13,908 bases of DNA, from positions 1 to 13,908 of the forward strand of contig JAHBMJ010003024.1 of the NCBI GenBank assembly GCA_018398765.1. The letters are read 5' to 3'. Of the stretch, positions 6,265-13,908 are shown in pieces. The position numbers and the translations under genes are program-made. Within the stretch, counting starts at the first letter, position 1. The number at the start of each line of letters is the position of its first letter. The notes beneath the pieces were generated by a model, which saw only the letters and a list, made by a program, of their open reading frames with translations, ran no database searches and was not told the origin of the DNA. Origin of the DNA: Chromera velia (lineage: Eukaryota; Sar; Chromeraceae).

Positions 6265-9200
6265 GTACGTGATAACAACGTAGGGAAAAAAGGTGCAACA
6301 AAAAGCAATGGAGTTGTTCACGGAAGGATTTCACTGGAATTTCTTTTGCAGATTCCCCACAAGAGCTTCATATAAAGAAAAAGCCACGATTGCGCTGCGC
6401 AGGATGTGTAAAGTGCAAGAGTCACGAATGGCTAGCCACCTAAGTGATGCTCATTCAATTCATTCTGTTGCAAGGTGCTTGCAGATTCCACTGAAGACCT
6501 CCCTCTGGCATTCCTCCGACCTGAACCCAGACACGTGTACCGCCCTCTTCACCACGACTTCCCTCGGTCTGGCGTGTCACTGCCAGGATATTGCGGCTGT
6601 GCGTATACTGGTGGAAGAGGGCGCCAGTGTGGGGGGGGAATTCTGGGCCTTCCTAGTCATGGGGGGAGGATGGAAGACGCGGGGGCCTTGGGCGGGTTCG
6701 AGGAGGGAGACAGACAGGCAGGACGAGGTGTCTGTGAAGATTCTGGAGGTGCTCAGGGATGCAGGGGCGAGGGTGACCTCTGCAGGCCCAGAGGGGCACA
6801 TCCTCGGAGACGGTGCTCTGTCTGCAGCGTGTGGTTTGGGGTTGGAGAGGACGGTAGAGCTGTTGTTGAAGGAGGGTGCAGACGTGAGAGGGGCAGAGCA
6901 GGCAGAAGAGGAGGGGCGAAAGATTCCCCTCTTGGAGGCCGTCAGGAGAGGGGCAGAGGGAGCGACCGAACAGCTCCTCGAAGCGGGAGCTGACCCAAAC
7001 CAGCTGGGGGTCAGGCTTGATCCCTCAGGTGAGTGAGTGACTGGGTGGCTCTGGCTAAATTCTGTGCATGCGTGCAGCGTTTGTGTCGTGAACTCGTTTT
7101 TGTTTTGTGCAAGACTTGATTGAACCGTTGTTGTCCTCGTTCTCCTTCAGGAAGATTGACCATGCTTAGACACATGAATATGCACGCAGCGTGTCTGTTC
7201 ATTTGCAAATCACTAGCCTGCGAGAGTGATGCAGGCTTTTCTCCCTTCTTTCTGATTTCTGTCTGTCCCTGCAAGATAAGAGGGAGCAGATCAACACAGA
7301 TCCTTCCTGCCTGCATTGACCTTCCTTCATCGGGCCGTGGGCAAGGGGCAGTGAGAGAGAGAAAGCAAAAAGAAAGCGAACGAGAAGGACAGAAAGACGC
7401 TCTCAAGTAATTGCTTTTCTCTGTGTGAGAATTTCTGGGATGGATCTGTGTTTTTGTTTTTGTTGTCTTGTTTGCTTTCTCTCTCTTGCATGCAGGCGGG
7501 GTCACGCACAGAATCTCTGCACTTCAGACGGCTGTGCGCAGCTTGTGGAGTCATGAGTCGATCTCCTTCGTGAAGCTCCTCATCTCGTACGGTGCGTCCT
7601 GTCAGTCTTCCTCGGCTCAAGCCGACTGTGCTCTCTCTGTCCAGTCGACGGAGACGGACGACACGGAGGAGACGGGAGAGGGCGGAGAGATGGAAGGGGG
7701 GGCAGAAGGGGCCTCGGGTCGGTCTGGGTGCTCACCCTTCCCTCTGTGTCGCGTGTGTCCCCTTCTGGGCGCCTGCCTGATGAGGGACGTGGAGGTGATC
7801 CGTCTCCTTTGTGAGAAGGCAGGGGCGGACCCGAACGGCCTCGGGGAAGTCAGCGGGTGGGGGACGCAGCTCCTCAGTCCCCTTGCATATGTGCTCACGC
7901 GGGGGGCCCTCACCGATCACGCGGAGGAAGTCGAACAGCAGTGGGCACTGGTGACAACTCTCATGGAGGTCAGAGAGCTAGTCAGAGAGAGAGAGAAAGT
8001 CGGATTGGCTCCTTTGGTTCTTTTCTTCTTTGTCGCAAAGAGATAGAGCGAGAGTGACAGAAAGGGGGAGAGGAAGAGAGAGAGAGAGAGAGAGAGAGCG
8101 AGAGCGGGAGAAGGGGGTTCAGGTGCAGAGTTTTTGATCGGAAAAGGAAGGAGGGCAATTTCAGGACGGAGAGGGTGGAAAACAAAGGGAAAGGGGCGAG
8201 ATGAAGATGATTGTCTCTCGCTTCGTTTCTTGTCACAAAACGTTCGGCACTTCATAATGTTGCGTTAAATCCATTAGGCTGATGCCCTCTCTCTCTTCCT
8301 TTCTGTGCCTCGCTCTCTTGTTCGCGTCTTTTGCGCAGATGGGAGCAGACGCGGACCTTCTTCGCTGTGGGTCTGCCTGGGCTTCGAAGAAAGAGAGAGT
8401 CGCGCTCTCCCTGTCTCGATTCGTCAGCCTCCCGCACGCAAGGGGCCCCCTGCTCCTGCGGATCCTCCGGGGTCTCCCAGGGTGGGGTTTTGTGGACACG
8501 CTGGAGGTCATGGTGTCCGTTTGGATGCCTGTCACGGGCCTGAAGAAGAAAGAGCCGAAGGTTGTGCAGAGACATCGCACTCTCCTGGGGTGTGTGATTG
8601 CGGAGGGGTGGGAGGAGGGTGCGAGAGCGTTGGTGCAGGCAGGGGCGGGTGTGAATCTGTGGATGGAAAGGGATCGTGATGACACCCGCCGGGTGAGTCA
8701 GTCAGTCAGGCCCCATGCACACCACAGGCTTTGTGTGTGTGTGTGTGTGTGTGCGTTCAAGCATGCGGGGAGTGTCTTTCTTTGTTTTGCTTTTGGAATT
8801 CCTTTCTGCCAGTCAGGCTTGCTTCTCTGCCGGTGTGTGCGGAGAAAAACTAACAACTCGAATTCAGAGCGTCGATCTATTTTGATGAGACTGTGTCACA
8901 TAATGACGTTAGTGATGTCTATCGCTTCGGACAGATCCCCAGTGCGTGGGGCAAAAATAAAGAATGTACGTGCTGCTTTCGACGTCCGGCAAAGATGTCA
9001 AGATGAATTCTCCAAACACACTGACTGACTGTCTCCTTTCCCCCTCTTCAGTTGCGACCGTCGCCCATCGAGGCCTGCCTGGAGACGGGCCAGTGGTCCC
9101 TGGCTGAGTTTTTCCTCAAGAAGGGGGCGGAGACAGACTTCGTGCAGAGGACCCAGGCAGAGGCCCTCCAGGGAGGGACCACCCCGCCGCAGTGGTACAG

Positions 9201-9303
9201 AGAGTCCCCCGGCACCCTCCTGTCCCTGATGCTGGAGAGAGAGGAGGCGAGACGGCGACACCTGCTCGGCCGATGGCAGGCAGTGCAAAGAGGGAGGGCG
9301 TAA
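5296..9303 (+). CDS. Ankyrin-repeat protein, five exons, 863 residues
   Basis: Modelled as join of 5296-6264, 6485-7028, 7496-7968, 8339-8692 and 9052-9303. That is 2592 nt, 863 residues plus TAA. Phases at the four introns (0,1,0,0) all agree. An in-frame TGA at 5275-5277 precedes the ATG, so 5296 is the first start unless there is a 5' intron. Degenerate ankyrin repeats, about 33 residues each with the signature V..LL..GA...., are visible around residues 206-231, 275-315, 342-373, 405-423, 431-456, 468-496, 512-539, 592-618, 631-667, 742-768 and 783-808. Examples are TVELLLKEGADV, QLLEAGADPNQL, KLLISYGASC and LAEFFLKKGAET. Residues 52-150 probably hold further decayed repeats. Low-complexity acidic or Ser-rich inserts lie at about 165-195 and 545-582. 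No signal peptide, membrane segment or catalytic domain is visible. Ankyrin solenoids bind other proteins, so a scaffolding or adaptor role is the general expectation; partner and pathway are unknown. Several introns contain extra in-phase acceptors leading to stops. Gene structure confidence is high, function low. Confidence 0.85.
6265..6484 (+). other. Intron 1 of the ankyrin gene with a second in-phase acceptor
   Basis: 220-nt intron from GTACGT to TTGCAG. A second acceptor-like site, TTTCTTTTGCAG ending at 6351, lies 133 nt upstream of the modelled one. It begins with the same ATTCC bases and is also phase 0, but its frame closes at TAA 6373-6375 after seven codons. The 6485 start is chosen because it leads into ankyrin repeats. 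Confidence 0.65.
6485..7028 (+). CDS. Exon 2 of the ankyrin-repeat gene
   Basis: 544 nt, residues 324-504 plus one base. Carries the repeats DIAAVRILVEEGASV, VKILEVLRDAGARV, TVELLLKEGADV and TEQLLEAGADPNQL. The donor TCAG|GTGAGTGAGTGA is a perfect consensus and continues as a GTGA repeat. Phase 1. Confidence 0.85.
7496..7968 (+). CDS. Exon 3 of the ankyrin-repeat gene
   Basis: 473 nt. Acceptor CTCTCTTGCATGCAG, phase 1, giving a Gly-Gly join. Carries SFVKLLISYGASC, an acidic Thr/Glu/Gly-rich insert, VIRLLCEKAGADPNGL and the first half of another repeat ending TTLME. Donor GAG|GTCAGA, phase 0. Retention of the following intron would end at TAG 8044-8046... after about 25 codons. Confidence 0.8.
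8078..8106. repeat. (GA)n microsatellite in ankyrin intron 3
   Basis: Short GA repeat within intron 3 (7969-8338). Intron DNA around it is purine-rich. The intron ends with a pyrimidine-rich tract and TTTTGCGCAG. Confidence 0.85.
8339..8692 (+). CDS. Exon 4 of the ankyrin-repeat gene
   Basis: 354 nt, residues 663-780. It starts MGADADLL, which completes the ankyrin repeat begun by ...VTTLME at the end of exon 3 and so confirms the junction. A further repeat has the pattern TLLGCVIAEGWEEGARALVQ followed by AGAGVNL. Donor CGG|GTGAGTCAGTCAGTCA, phase 0. Confidence 0.85.
8731..8753. repeat. (GT)n microsatellite in ankyrin intron 4
   Basis: Short GT repeat 38 nt past the donor of intron 4 (8693-9051, 359 nt). 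The intron ends in a strong pyrimidine tract and CTCTTCAG. Confidence 0.9.
9052..9303 (+). CDS. Exon 5 of the ankyrin-repeat gene (C-terminus)
   Basis: 252 nt including TAA at 9301-9303, residues 781-863. Acceptor CCCCCTCTTCAG|TTG, phase 0. Contains one last ankyrin repeat (PIEACLETGQWSLAEFFLKK and then GAETDF), followed by a basic Glu/Arg-rich tail that is likely helical. No C-terminal targeting motif seen. Confidence 0.85.
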   Translation: MRPSPIEACLETGQWSLAEFFLKKGAETDFVQRTQAEALQGGTTPPQWYRESPGTLLSLMLEREEARRRHLLGRWQAVQRGRA

Positions 9304-10934
9304 GCGCGCGACGGGAAGCGAAAAGAAGTGGAGGCGATGCCGTGCTTGTTCCTTTTTGTTGTCAAAACCGACCAATCGAATCAGGAGAAAAAAAGAAAAA
9401 AGAAGCAAAAAGAAAGAGAATACAACGAGAAGGAAGAAGTTCAGGCGTCCTGTCTCCCGTCTAGAAGAGTCTCACGTCAACACGCAACCTGTTCTCTCTC
9501 TGTCCTGTAAATACCCTCTGGCTGATTTTGTGAGTGGATGTAGATCCAGGAGACTGGGTGGGTCCTCTTGTCTCCTCTAGACCTTGAAAGAAGCAGATCA
9601 GAAAGACAGGAACGAAGGCTGGCTGTTGGGAGGGAAGGAAAATTTGTTTTCACAATTTGTGTCTAGAACATCGATTCCTTCCTTCCTGTCTGTCCTTTCT
9701 ACTGTCCTTCTTCCTTCTTCCTTCCAAACGCTCAATCGATCACTTATTTTGATTCCATTTGTGAAGCACAAGATCGGAAGAGTGATCGAGTGCATTTGGT
9801 TCGAACATGCATGCATGCAGTTTCTCTTCCAATCTTCCGTCACCATCGCTTTTGTCTTCAGAAAGAGCCTTGATCGGTTTTTTGAATTCGAAAGAGTCCG
9901 AAGATCTCTTTCTCTTCCTTCTCCCTTGGCTGACAGACAGCAAAGAGAGAAGAGACAGCAGGAAGAAAGAAATAAAGGGTAGGAACCAGACAAACAAAGG
10001 AGGGAATGTGCGAATGAATGAACGAAGATCAACAAGGGACAGCAAAGAGTGGTCTAGGTCCCGCACTCTTAGAACAACTGCAGAGAAACAAAACAGCATC
10101 AAAGAGAGTTAGGAGATGCACAAATGACTTTGGAATAGACTCGAAAGATGACTCCCTCACCCCGGCCTCTGTTTGGATTTGTCAACAACCATCGTTCTTT
10201 TGGCCATTTCTGTCTCGCCACGCAGCCCTGATTGTCTGTCATCGACACCTTATTAACCTTCCGCCCACTGTTGCTTGCTGCGTCGCCTGTACTTTTAAAT
10301 TCGGCTGTTCCTTCGTCATGCAGAAGCATTAGCAGAAGCTGCAATTCGCATCATTTGTTGCTTGTCTTCAAACTGTGTGGCCTGACTTTGTCTGTACGTG
10401 AAGTCGGCTTTCTGCCGGTATTAATTCAATGCAAACGAGAATGCTCCAATTGTTGCCACGTCCTTACGCCTTCCGTGTTCCCTTGTACCTTGCACAGGGA
10501 CATGAACGGAAGAAAAAGAAAAGGACTGGCATCTGTAGCAGTTTGCGCTGTATTTTTGAAATAGACATTTAGACCGAACAAAATGCATGTATGTGCCGAA
10601 GAGGAACGAAAAAGAAGGGGTCGATCGATCGTTGTGTGTGGATGCCTTCAATGCACTTTGACCGACAAGTCAAATGGTGAAGGCAACTTGTCGATATATT
10701 TGGCTGGGTGATCCATTTGCACTGGAGCTTGGTACACTGCGGCTCTGCAGCAGTGCGAGGGATCGGCAGCACCGATCCATGCCTTCGTGAAGGAAACAGG
10801 AGAAAATAGCGAAACCTTTGTGCCATGCCCCTCGTTTTGTTGCATTGCAAGCACATGACATGATCGCATTTGAATTCACTGGAGGGGGGAGTGAGTAGGT
10901 GGACACGTGAATGTGTGCCTTCCAGAGAGAGGGG

Positions 10935-10935
<1 letters not shown>
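9304..10935. other. 3' flank and intergenic DNA, no supported gene
   Basis: Begins with the 3' untranslated region of the ankyrin gene, including an A-rich purine stretch at about 9386-9425. The polyadenylation site is not identifiable. Open frames on both strands are short, low in complexity and show no family pattern or consistent splice sites. TTCC patches occur near 9675-9725. Confidence 0.6.

Positions 10936-10961
<26 letters not shown>
10936..10961. repeat. (GA)n microsatellite
   Basis: GA repeat inside a longer GA/GGGA-rich purine tract (about 10925-10996) in the intergenic region. The open frames across it on both strands are repeat artefacts. Confidence 0.9.
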
Positions 10962-10965
<4 letters not shown>

Positions 10966-12119
10966 CGAGGGAGAGGGACGGAGAGAGGGAGGGAGGCAAG
11001 CCCGTGCGTGCGTCGAGAAAATGTTGTCAAAATCGATTGCGTGCGTCAAGAAAATTTTTCGCCCCCACTCGATTGACAGACACAAGCCCCGGGCTCTCTT
11101 TCTGCCTCGCCCTTTTTCTCCCTTCGAAAAAAAGAAGCCCTCCTCCGTCACTGTACGAAAGAAAACAAATGAATCAGATTTTGTTTTGTTTGTGCGACAA
11201 TTGTTCGTCCGCCCTCTCTACTGATTGACTGACTGGCTGACTGACTGACTGATTGATTGCACTCCGAACGCCCACCCCGATCCCTGCCTGCACGACTACA
11301 GACAAACCTCGGAGGTTGTGTTGGGTTCGGGTGCAAGGAAAGGATGACTGATGGGCACCTGTGAGGGCTCGGAGATTGAGGGGCCTCCCTCTGCCTTCAG
11401 ATCCACAGACACGCACGCACGTACGCACATAAGCACGCATGCACACGCGCACACAGAGAGAGTACTTTCAAGCTGAGATTCGTCTTTGCGCTCCTTCCCG
11501 CCTTCCTTCTGTCTCTTTTTAGGCTGCAGATCCATCCCCCTATCGGTCTGTCGAGAGGGGGTCGATAAGCCTAGATCGAGGTAGGAGTGTGTGTGTTCGG
11601 AGGGGGGAGCCCTGTCGTCTCTGTTGTCTTTTCAATGCGATCAGTCGACAAACGAGAAAGTGCTGGGCATCATTGTGAATATGCAACATTACATCATTGT
11701 TTGCTGCCGGGTCTGCTTGACAGTGTGCATGCATGCGTGTGTCCCTCCCTCCTTCTCTGCGTGTGTGCATGGCAGGATCCATCCTCCTTGATTGCCTAAT
11801 TCGAATCAATGCAACTGAAAACAATTCAGTCTGTCTTCGTTGTGTTCTCAACCCCTCCGATTGATTGATTGATCCACAGCAGATGGTGTGAGAGTGCATG
11901 TGAAGAGGAGTGGCAGTTCTACCGTTTCAGACTGTATTGTGAAAGAGACAGCGAGGCGACCAGTTTTAGAAAGAGAGAGACAGAGGCGCTGCTTTGCTGT
12001 CCATCCAGTCAGGTGTCGATCCATACAAAAAAAAAGAGGCTCACTCACTGGGCTCATCCCATTCGCATCTGCATGGATGGTGGTGTGACACATTAAGCCT
12101 ACAGCAAAGCGCAACGCAG
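10962..12119. other. Intergenic DNA with scattered simple repeats, no supported gene
   Basis: Contains CTGA/ATTG repeats at 11221-11258, an alternating CGCA/CACG stretch near 11410-11455 and ATTG repeats at about 11861-11872. A minus-strand open frame at 11296-11535 begins with a lysine-rich segment, but no downstream exon or family pattern could be assembled from it. Confidence 0.55.
11221..11258. repeat. (CTGA)n/(ATTG)n tetranucleotide repeat
   Basis: CTGATTGACTGACTGGCTGA and onward: units of CTGA and ATTG with a few substitutions. It resembles the CTGA repeats in intron 3 of the DsbA-like gene (3262-3277) and the donor-linked repeats in the ankyrin gene. Confidence 0.85.
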
Positions 12120-12420
12120 CCAATCCAAAAACAGGAAAGTATTTAGTATAGCTTCCTAGTAAGCGCTTCAGATATATAAAAAAAGAAACGATTGGTCATT
12201 AATCTTATTTTTTTAAACGATGATTTTTCAAGTGATTTTTTTTTTAGTACGTGCCAGAATAAAGAAAATGGCTAATTTTGACTATCAAAAAAATATTTTT
12301 GCAGTAAAGGGCTATTTTATTTAGACCAATGACTCTGTTTTGATGATTGATTGGTTTTAACTGATTTATAATCAGGAAGGAGTGAAGAAATTAGTGGGAA
12401 ACTAGGTATGAAGGATATTG
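12120..12420. other. AT-rich block
   Basis: A clear change of base composition to A/T-rich sequence, with T runs near 12208-12214 and 12236-12245 and many AATTT/TTATT words. No open frame of note. It contrasts with the GC-rich exons and could be a repeat boundary or a matrix-attachment-like segment; neither can be shown here. Confidence 0.55.
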
Positions 12421-12989
12421 AACTTTGTTAGGATTCAATAGTACGGAATGAACCGCCGTGACAGTATGAGGCTGACACTTCAGTCTGTCTTTAACTAAAT
12501 TTTTGAATGTTGGGCCATTGCTGGCTAGAATGCTGCGCCATTATTAGCTGCGCCTAGCCGCGCCTTCGGCATGGACGTTTCAAATCTGGCCCGGCCTACA
12601 TGGCGCAGCGATTTAATTTTGCTGGAGTGTTAAGGGAGTACAGGGGTATACAAGGGCCCAGTCACTGGTAGTCACTGGCAGTCACGGGGGTAATGGAATG
12701 ATGATTGAGAGATGATGATTGAAGGTTTTGTGATTGAGGGTTTTTTCCATGCATGTCGCATCCCCATATATGAGAGGCTTTTGTTAATTAATTATGTACG
12801 GGATATATCCATCTAGTTGGGTGAGTGCCCCGGGGGGCCATTTAGGGGGTCGGCCATAATTTGATTGATGCAAAGCATCGATCAGGGATCGACTTGGGCA
12901 TGTCTTGCCTATGCAAAGTGGCGGGGGCCACGGCAACGTGCGCAAAATATGCTTTTCGGGACTGTGCACATGCAACTCTGTATGAGTTA

Positions 12990-13067
12990 CTTGAGGGGCA
13001 CGTATCATGAGGAGCGAAGTATAAATACAATATAATCGCTGCTCCATGTGACTTGCTTGAGGGGCAC
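12990..13067. repeat. 12-bp direct repeat flanking an imperfect hairpin
   Basis: CTTGAGGGGCAC occurs at 12990-13001 and again at 13056-13067. Between them, CATGAGGAGCGA (from 13006) and TCGCTGCTCCATG (to 13049) form an imperfect inverted repeat around an AT-rich loop. It could be a remnant of a small mobile element. Confidence 0.5.
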
Positions 13068-13235
13068 ATTTTAGAATTTGGACGACAATTTGCATGACAC
13101 CGTGACGGACGGACAGAGACAGAACCGAACCCCCCTCCCAAAAAATGAAAAAATGCGTTATGCGGATCCGTGCGATCTCAGGGCTTCCCTCGGCGGCGGC
13201 GGCTCTCGGTCGGCTCTCGGCTGATCTCAGCAGAG

Positions 13236-13260
13236 CTTGTCTTGTCTTGTCTTGTCTTGT
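13236..13260. repeat. (CTTGT)5 pentanucleotide repeat
   Basis: Five perfect CTTGT units in tandem, next to a GGCTCTCGGTC-type duplication at 13201-13222. Confidence 0.95.
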
Positions 13261-13908
13261 CGGCGGACTCTCGTCCACCACGGGGCTATGGCTATCCACT
13301 GGGATACACTTCGCCGAGTCAGTCCCATACCCCATATGCATGTCTGCTCCCCCTCCCACTGAGGCAGTCTGGTAAAACTTCAGTCATGCAGGATGTCAAA
13401 CATACTTTCCTAGCTACACCTTTCCCCCGCCCCTGCCTCTGCCGCATGGCAGGTTTGTCTGACTGTCACAGCCTTGAAGTCCACCCTACTACATGACCTA
13501 ACAGCCTGAGATATTCTTGCCATGCCTGAGGTCTCTCCCGCCTCTCCCCTCTCAGTCGTCCGCTGTGCACCATCCAACGCTGGACTAACGAAACGACTAA
13601 GTCTAGCGTTCCATCAGTCGCCGTGGCACTGTGGAGCGCCCCCACCCCCCCATCCGTCACCACCCTTTCCTTCTTTCTTGTATCTCTCTCTTCCCCCTTC
13701 TCTTCCGTTCTCTTTCCTCTCTTTTTGTTCTCTTCATCCTGCCCAAAGAAAACCAGACCTGCTGCCCGGTACTTTGACTGTAGTTCCGAGCCCTCCAGTG
13801 GTTCCTCCTTTCCCAACCCCCTCAGCATGTTAGCGGTTCCTTTATTACGTCTTATTCCCTCCCACCTCACCCATTCGTACCCTACCCATACCACTAACAT
13901 ACCATGCT

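Larger units (their letters stand above)
12421..13908. other. Mixed-composition distal region, no supported gene
   Basis: Contains small internal repeats: AGTCACTGG-type units near 12659-12685, two copies of CTTGAGGGGCAC (12990-13001 and 13056-13067) flanking a possible imperfect hairpin, a CGG/CTCGG cluster at 13190-13222 and (CTTGT)5. Open frames of 191 codons (13359-12784) and 144 codons (13900-13466) on the minus strand show no recognisable family. The density of short repeats suggests degraded mobile DNA, but no terminal repeats or transposase were found. Confidence 0.45.

Noticed and set aside
10569-11030. Minus-strand open frame with a CDHVMCLQC motif resembling a zinc ligand cluster
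   Set aside because: The frame is flanked by repeat-derived SLSLSL sequence, has too few ordered ligands and no splice partners. It is probably chance.
12784-13359. 191-codon minus-strand open frame
   Set aside because: No family pattern. It runs through the direct-repeat and CTTGT repeat region, and its composition looks non-coding.
13466-13900. 144-codon minus-strand open frame near the window end
   Set aside because: Includes a Lys/Glu/Arg low-complexity stretch from the pyrimidine tract at 13660-13740. No recognisable retroelement or protein motif, so it was left as unsupported.
1-13908. CRISPR array, bacterial operon or phage region
   Set aside because: No spaced direct repeats, ribosome binding sites or co-directional gene runs. 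The genes are split by GT..AG introns.

Overview
The window looks like nuclear DNA from a microbial eukaryote. Two protein genes are split by spliceosomal introns with GT..AG ends. Exons are GC-rich, while introns and intergenic DNA are full of di- and tetranucleotide microsatellites. Coding style, intron sizes (about 100-950 nt) and repeats would suit a chromerid or related alveolate alga such as Chromera velia. That is an inference from style, not from a database match. No bacterial, organellar, tRNA, rRNA or CRISPR features were seen.

Layout: 1-198 is a poly-G plus GA purine tract, probably a contig edge. 199-538 is AT-richer 3' flank. 539-4547, minus strand, is a seven-exon gene for a small secreted DsbA-like thioredoxin-fold protein, modelled at 239 residues with a CPFS site. 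Each coding exon is only 62-162 nt. Introns make up more than 80% of the gene and carry composite (CA)n(GA)n, (TTCC)n and CTGA-type repeats. 4548-5295 is the head-to-head intergenic region and probably holds both promoters. 5296-9303, plus strand, is a five-exon gene for an 863-residue protein built of about ten degenerate ankyrin repeats. From 9304 to the end there is 3' flank and about 4.6 kb in which I can support no gene. That stretch includes an AT-rich block (about 12120-12420) and a compositionally mixed block (12421-13908) that may be repeat-derived.

Both gene models were built by joining open frames at GT..AG sites whose phases agree and whose joined proteins restore family patterns. 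Examples are ...MCPFS + VKFYKTMRKDVLPK... for the thioredoxin-like protein and ...TLME + MGADADLL... for the ankyrin protein. The genes face away from each other. Nothing in the sequence shows that their products act together.

The most unusual structure is in the thioredoxin-like gene: a 56-bp near-perfect tandem duplication that copies a 3' splice site with most of a micro-exon. Using the first copy gives an immediate frameshift and stop next to the active-site exon. The ankyrin gene has a similar arrangement, with two look-alike TTGCAG|ATTCC acceptors 133 nt apart, both in phase; the upstream one leads to a stop after seven codons. Six of the ten introns also begin with GTNN repeated in a 4-nt register, as if tetranucleotide repeats had grown out of the donor site.
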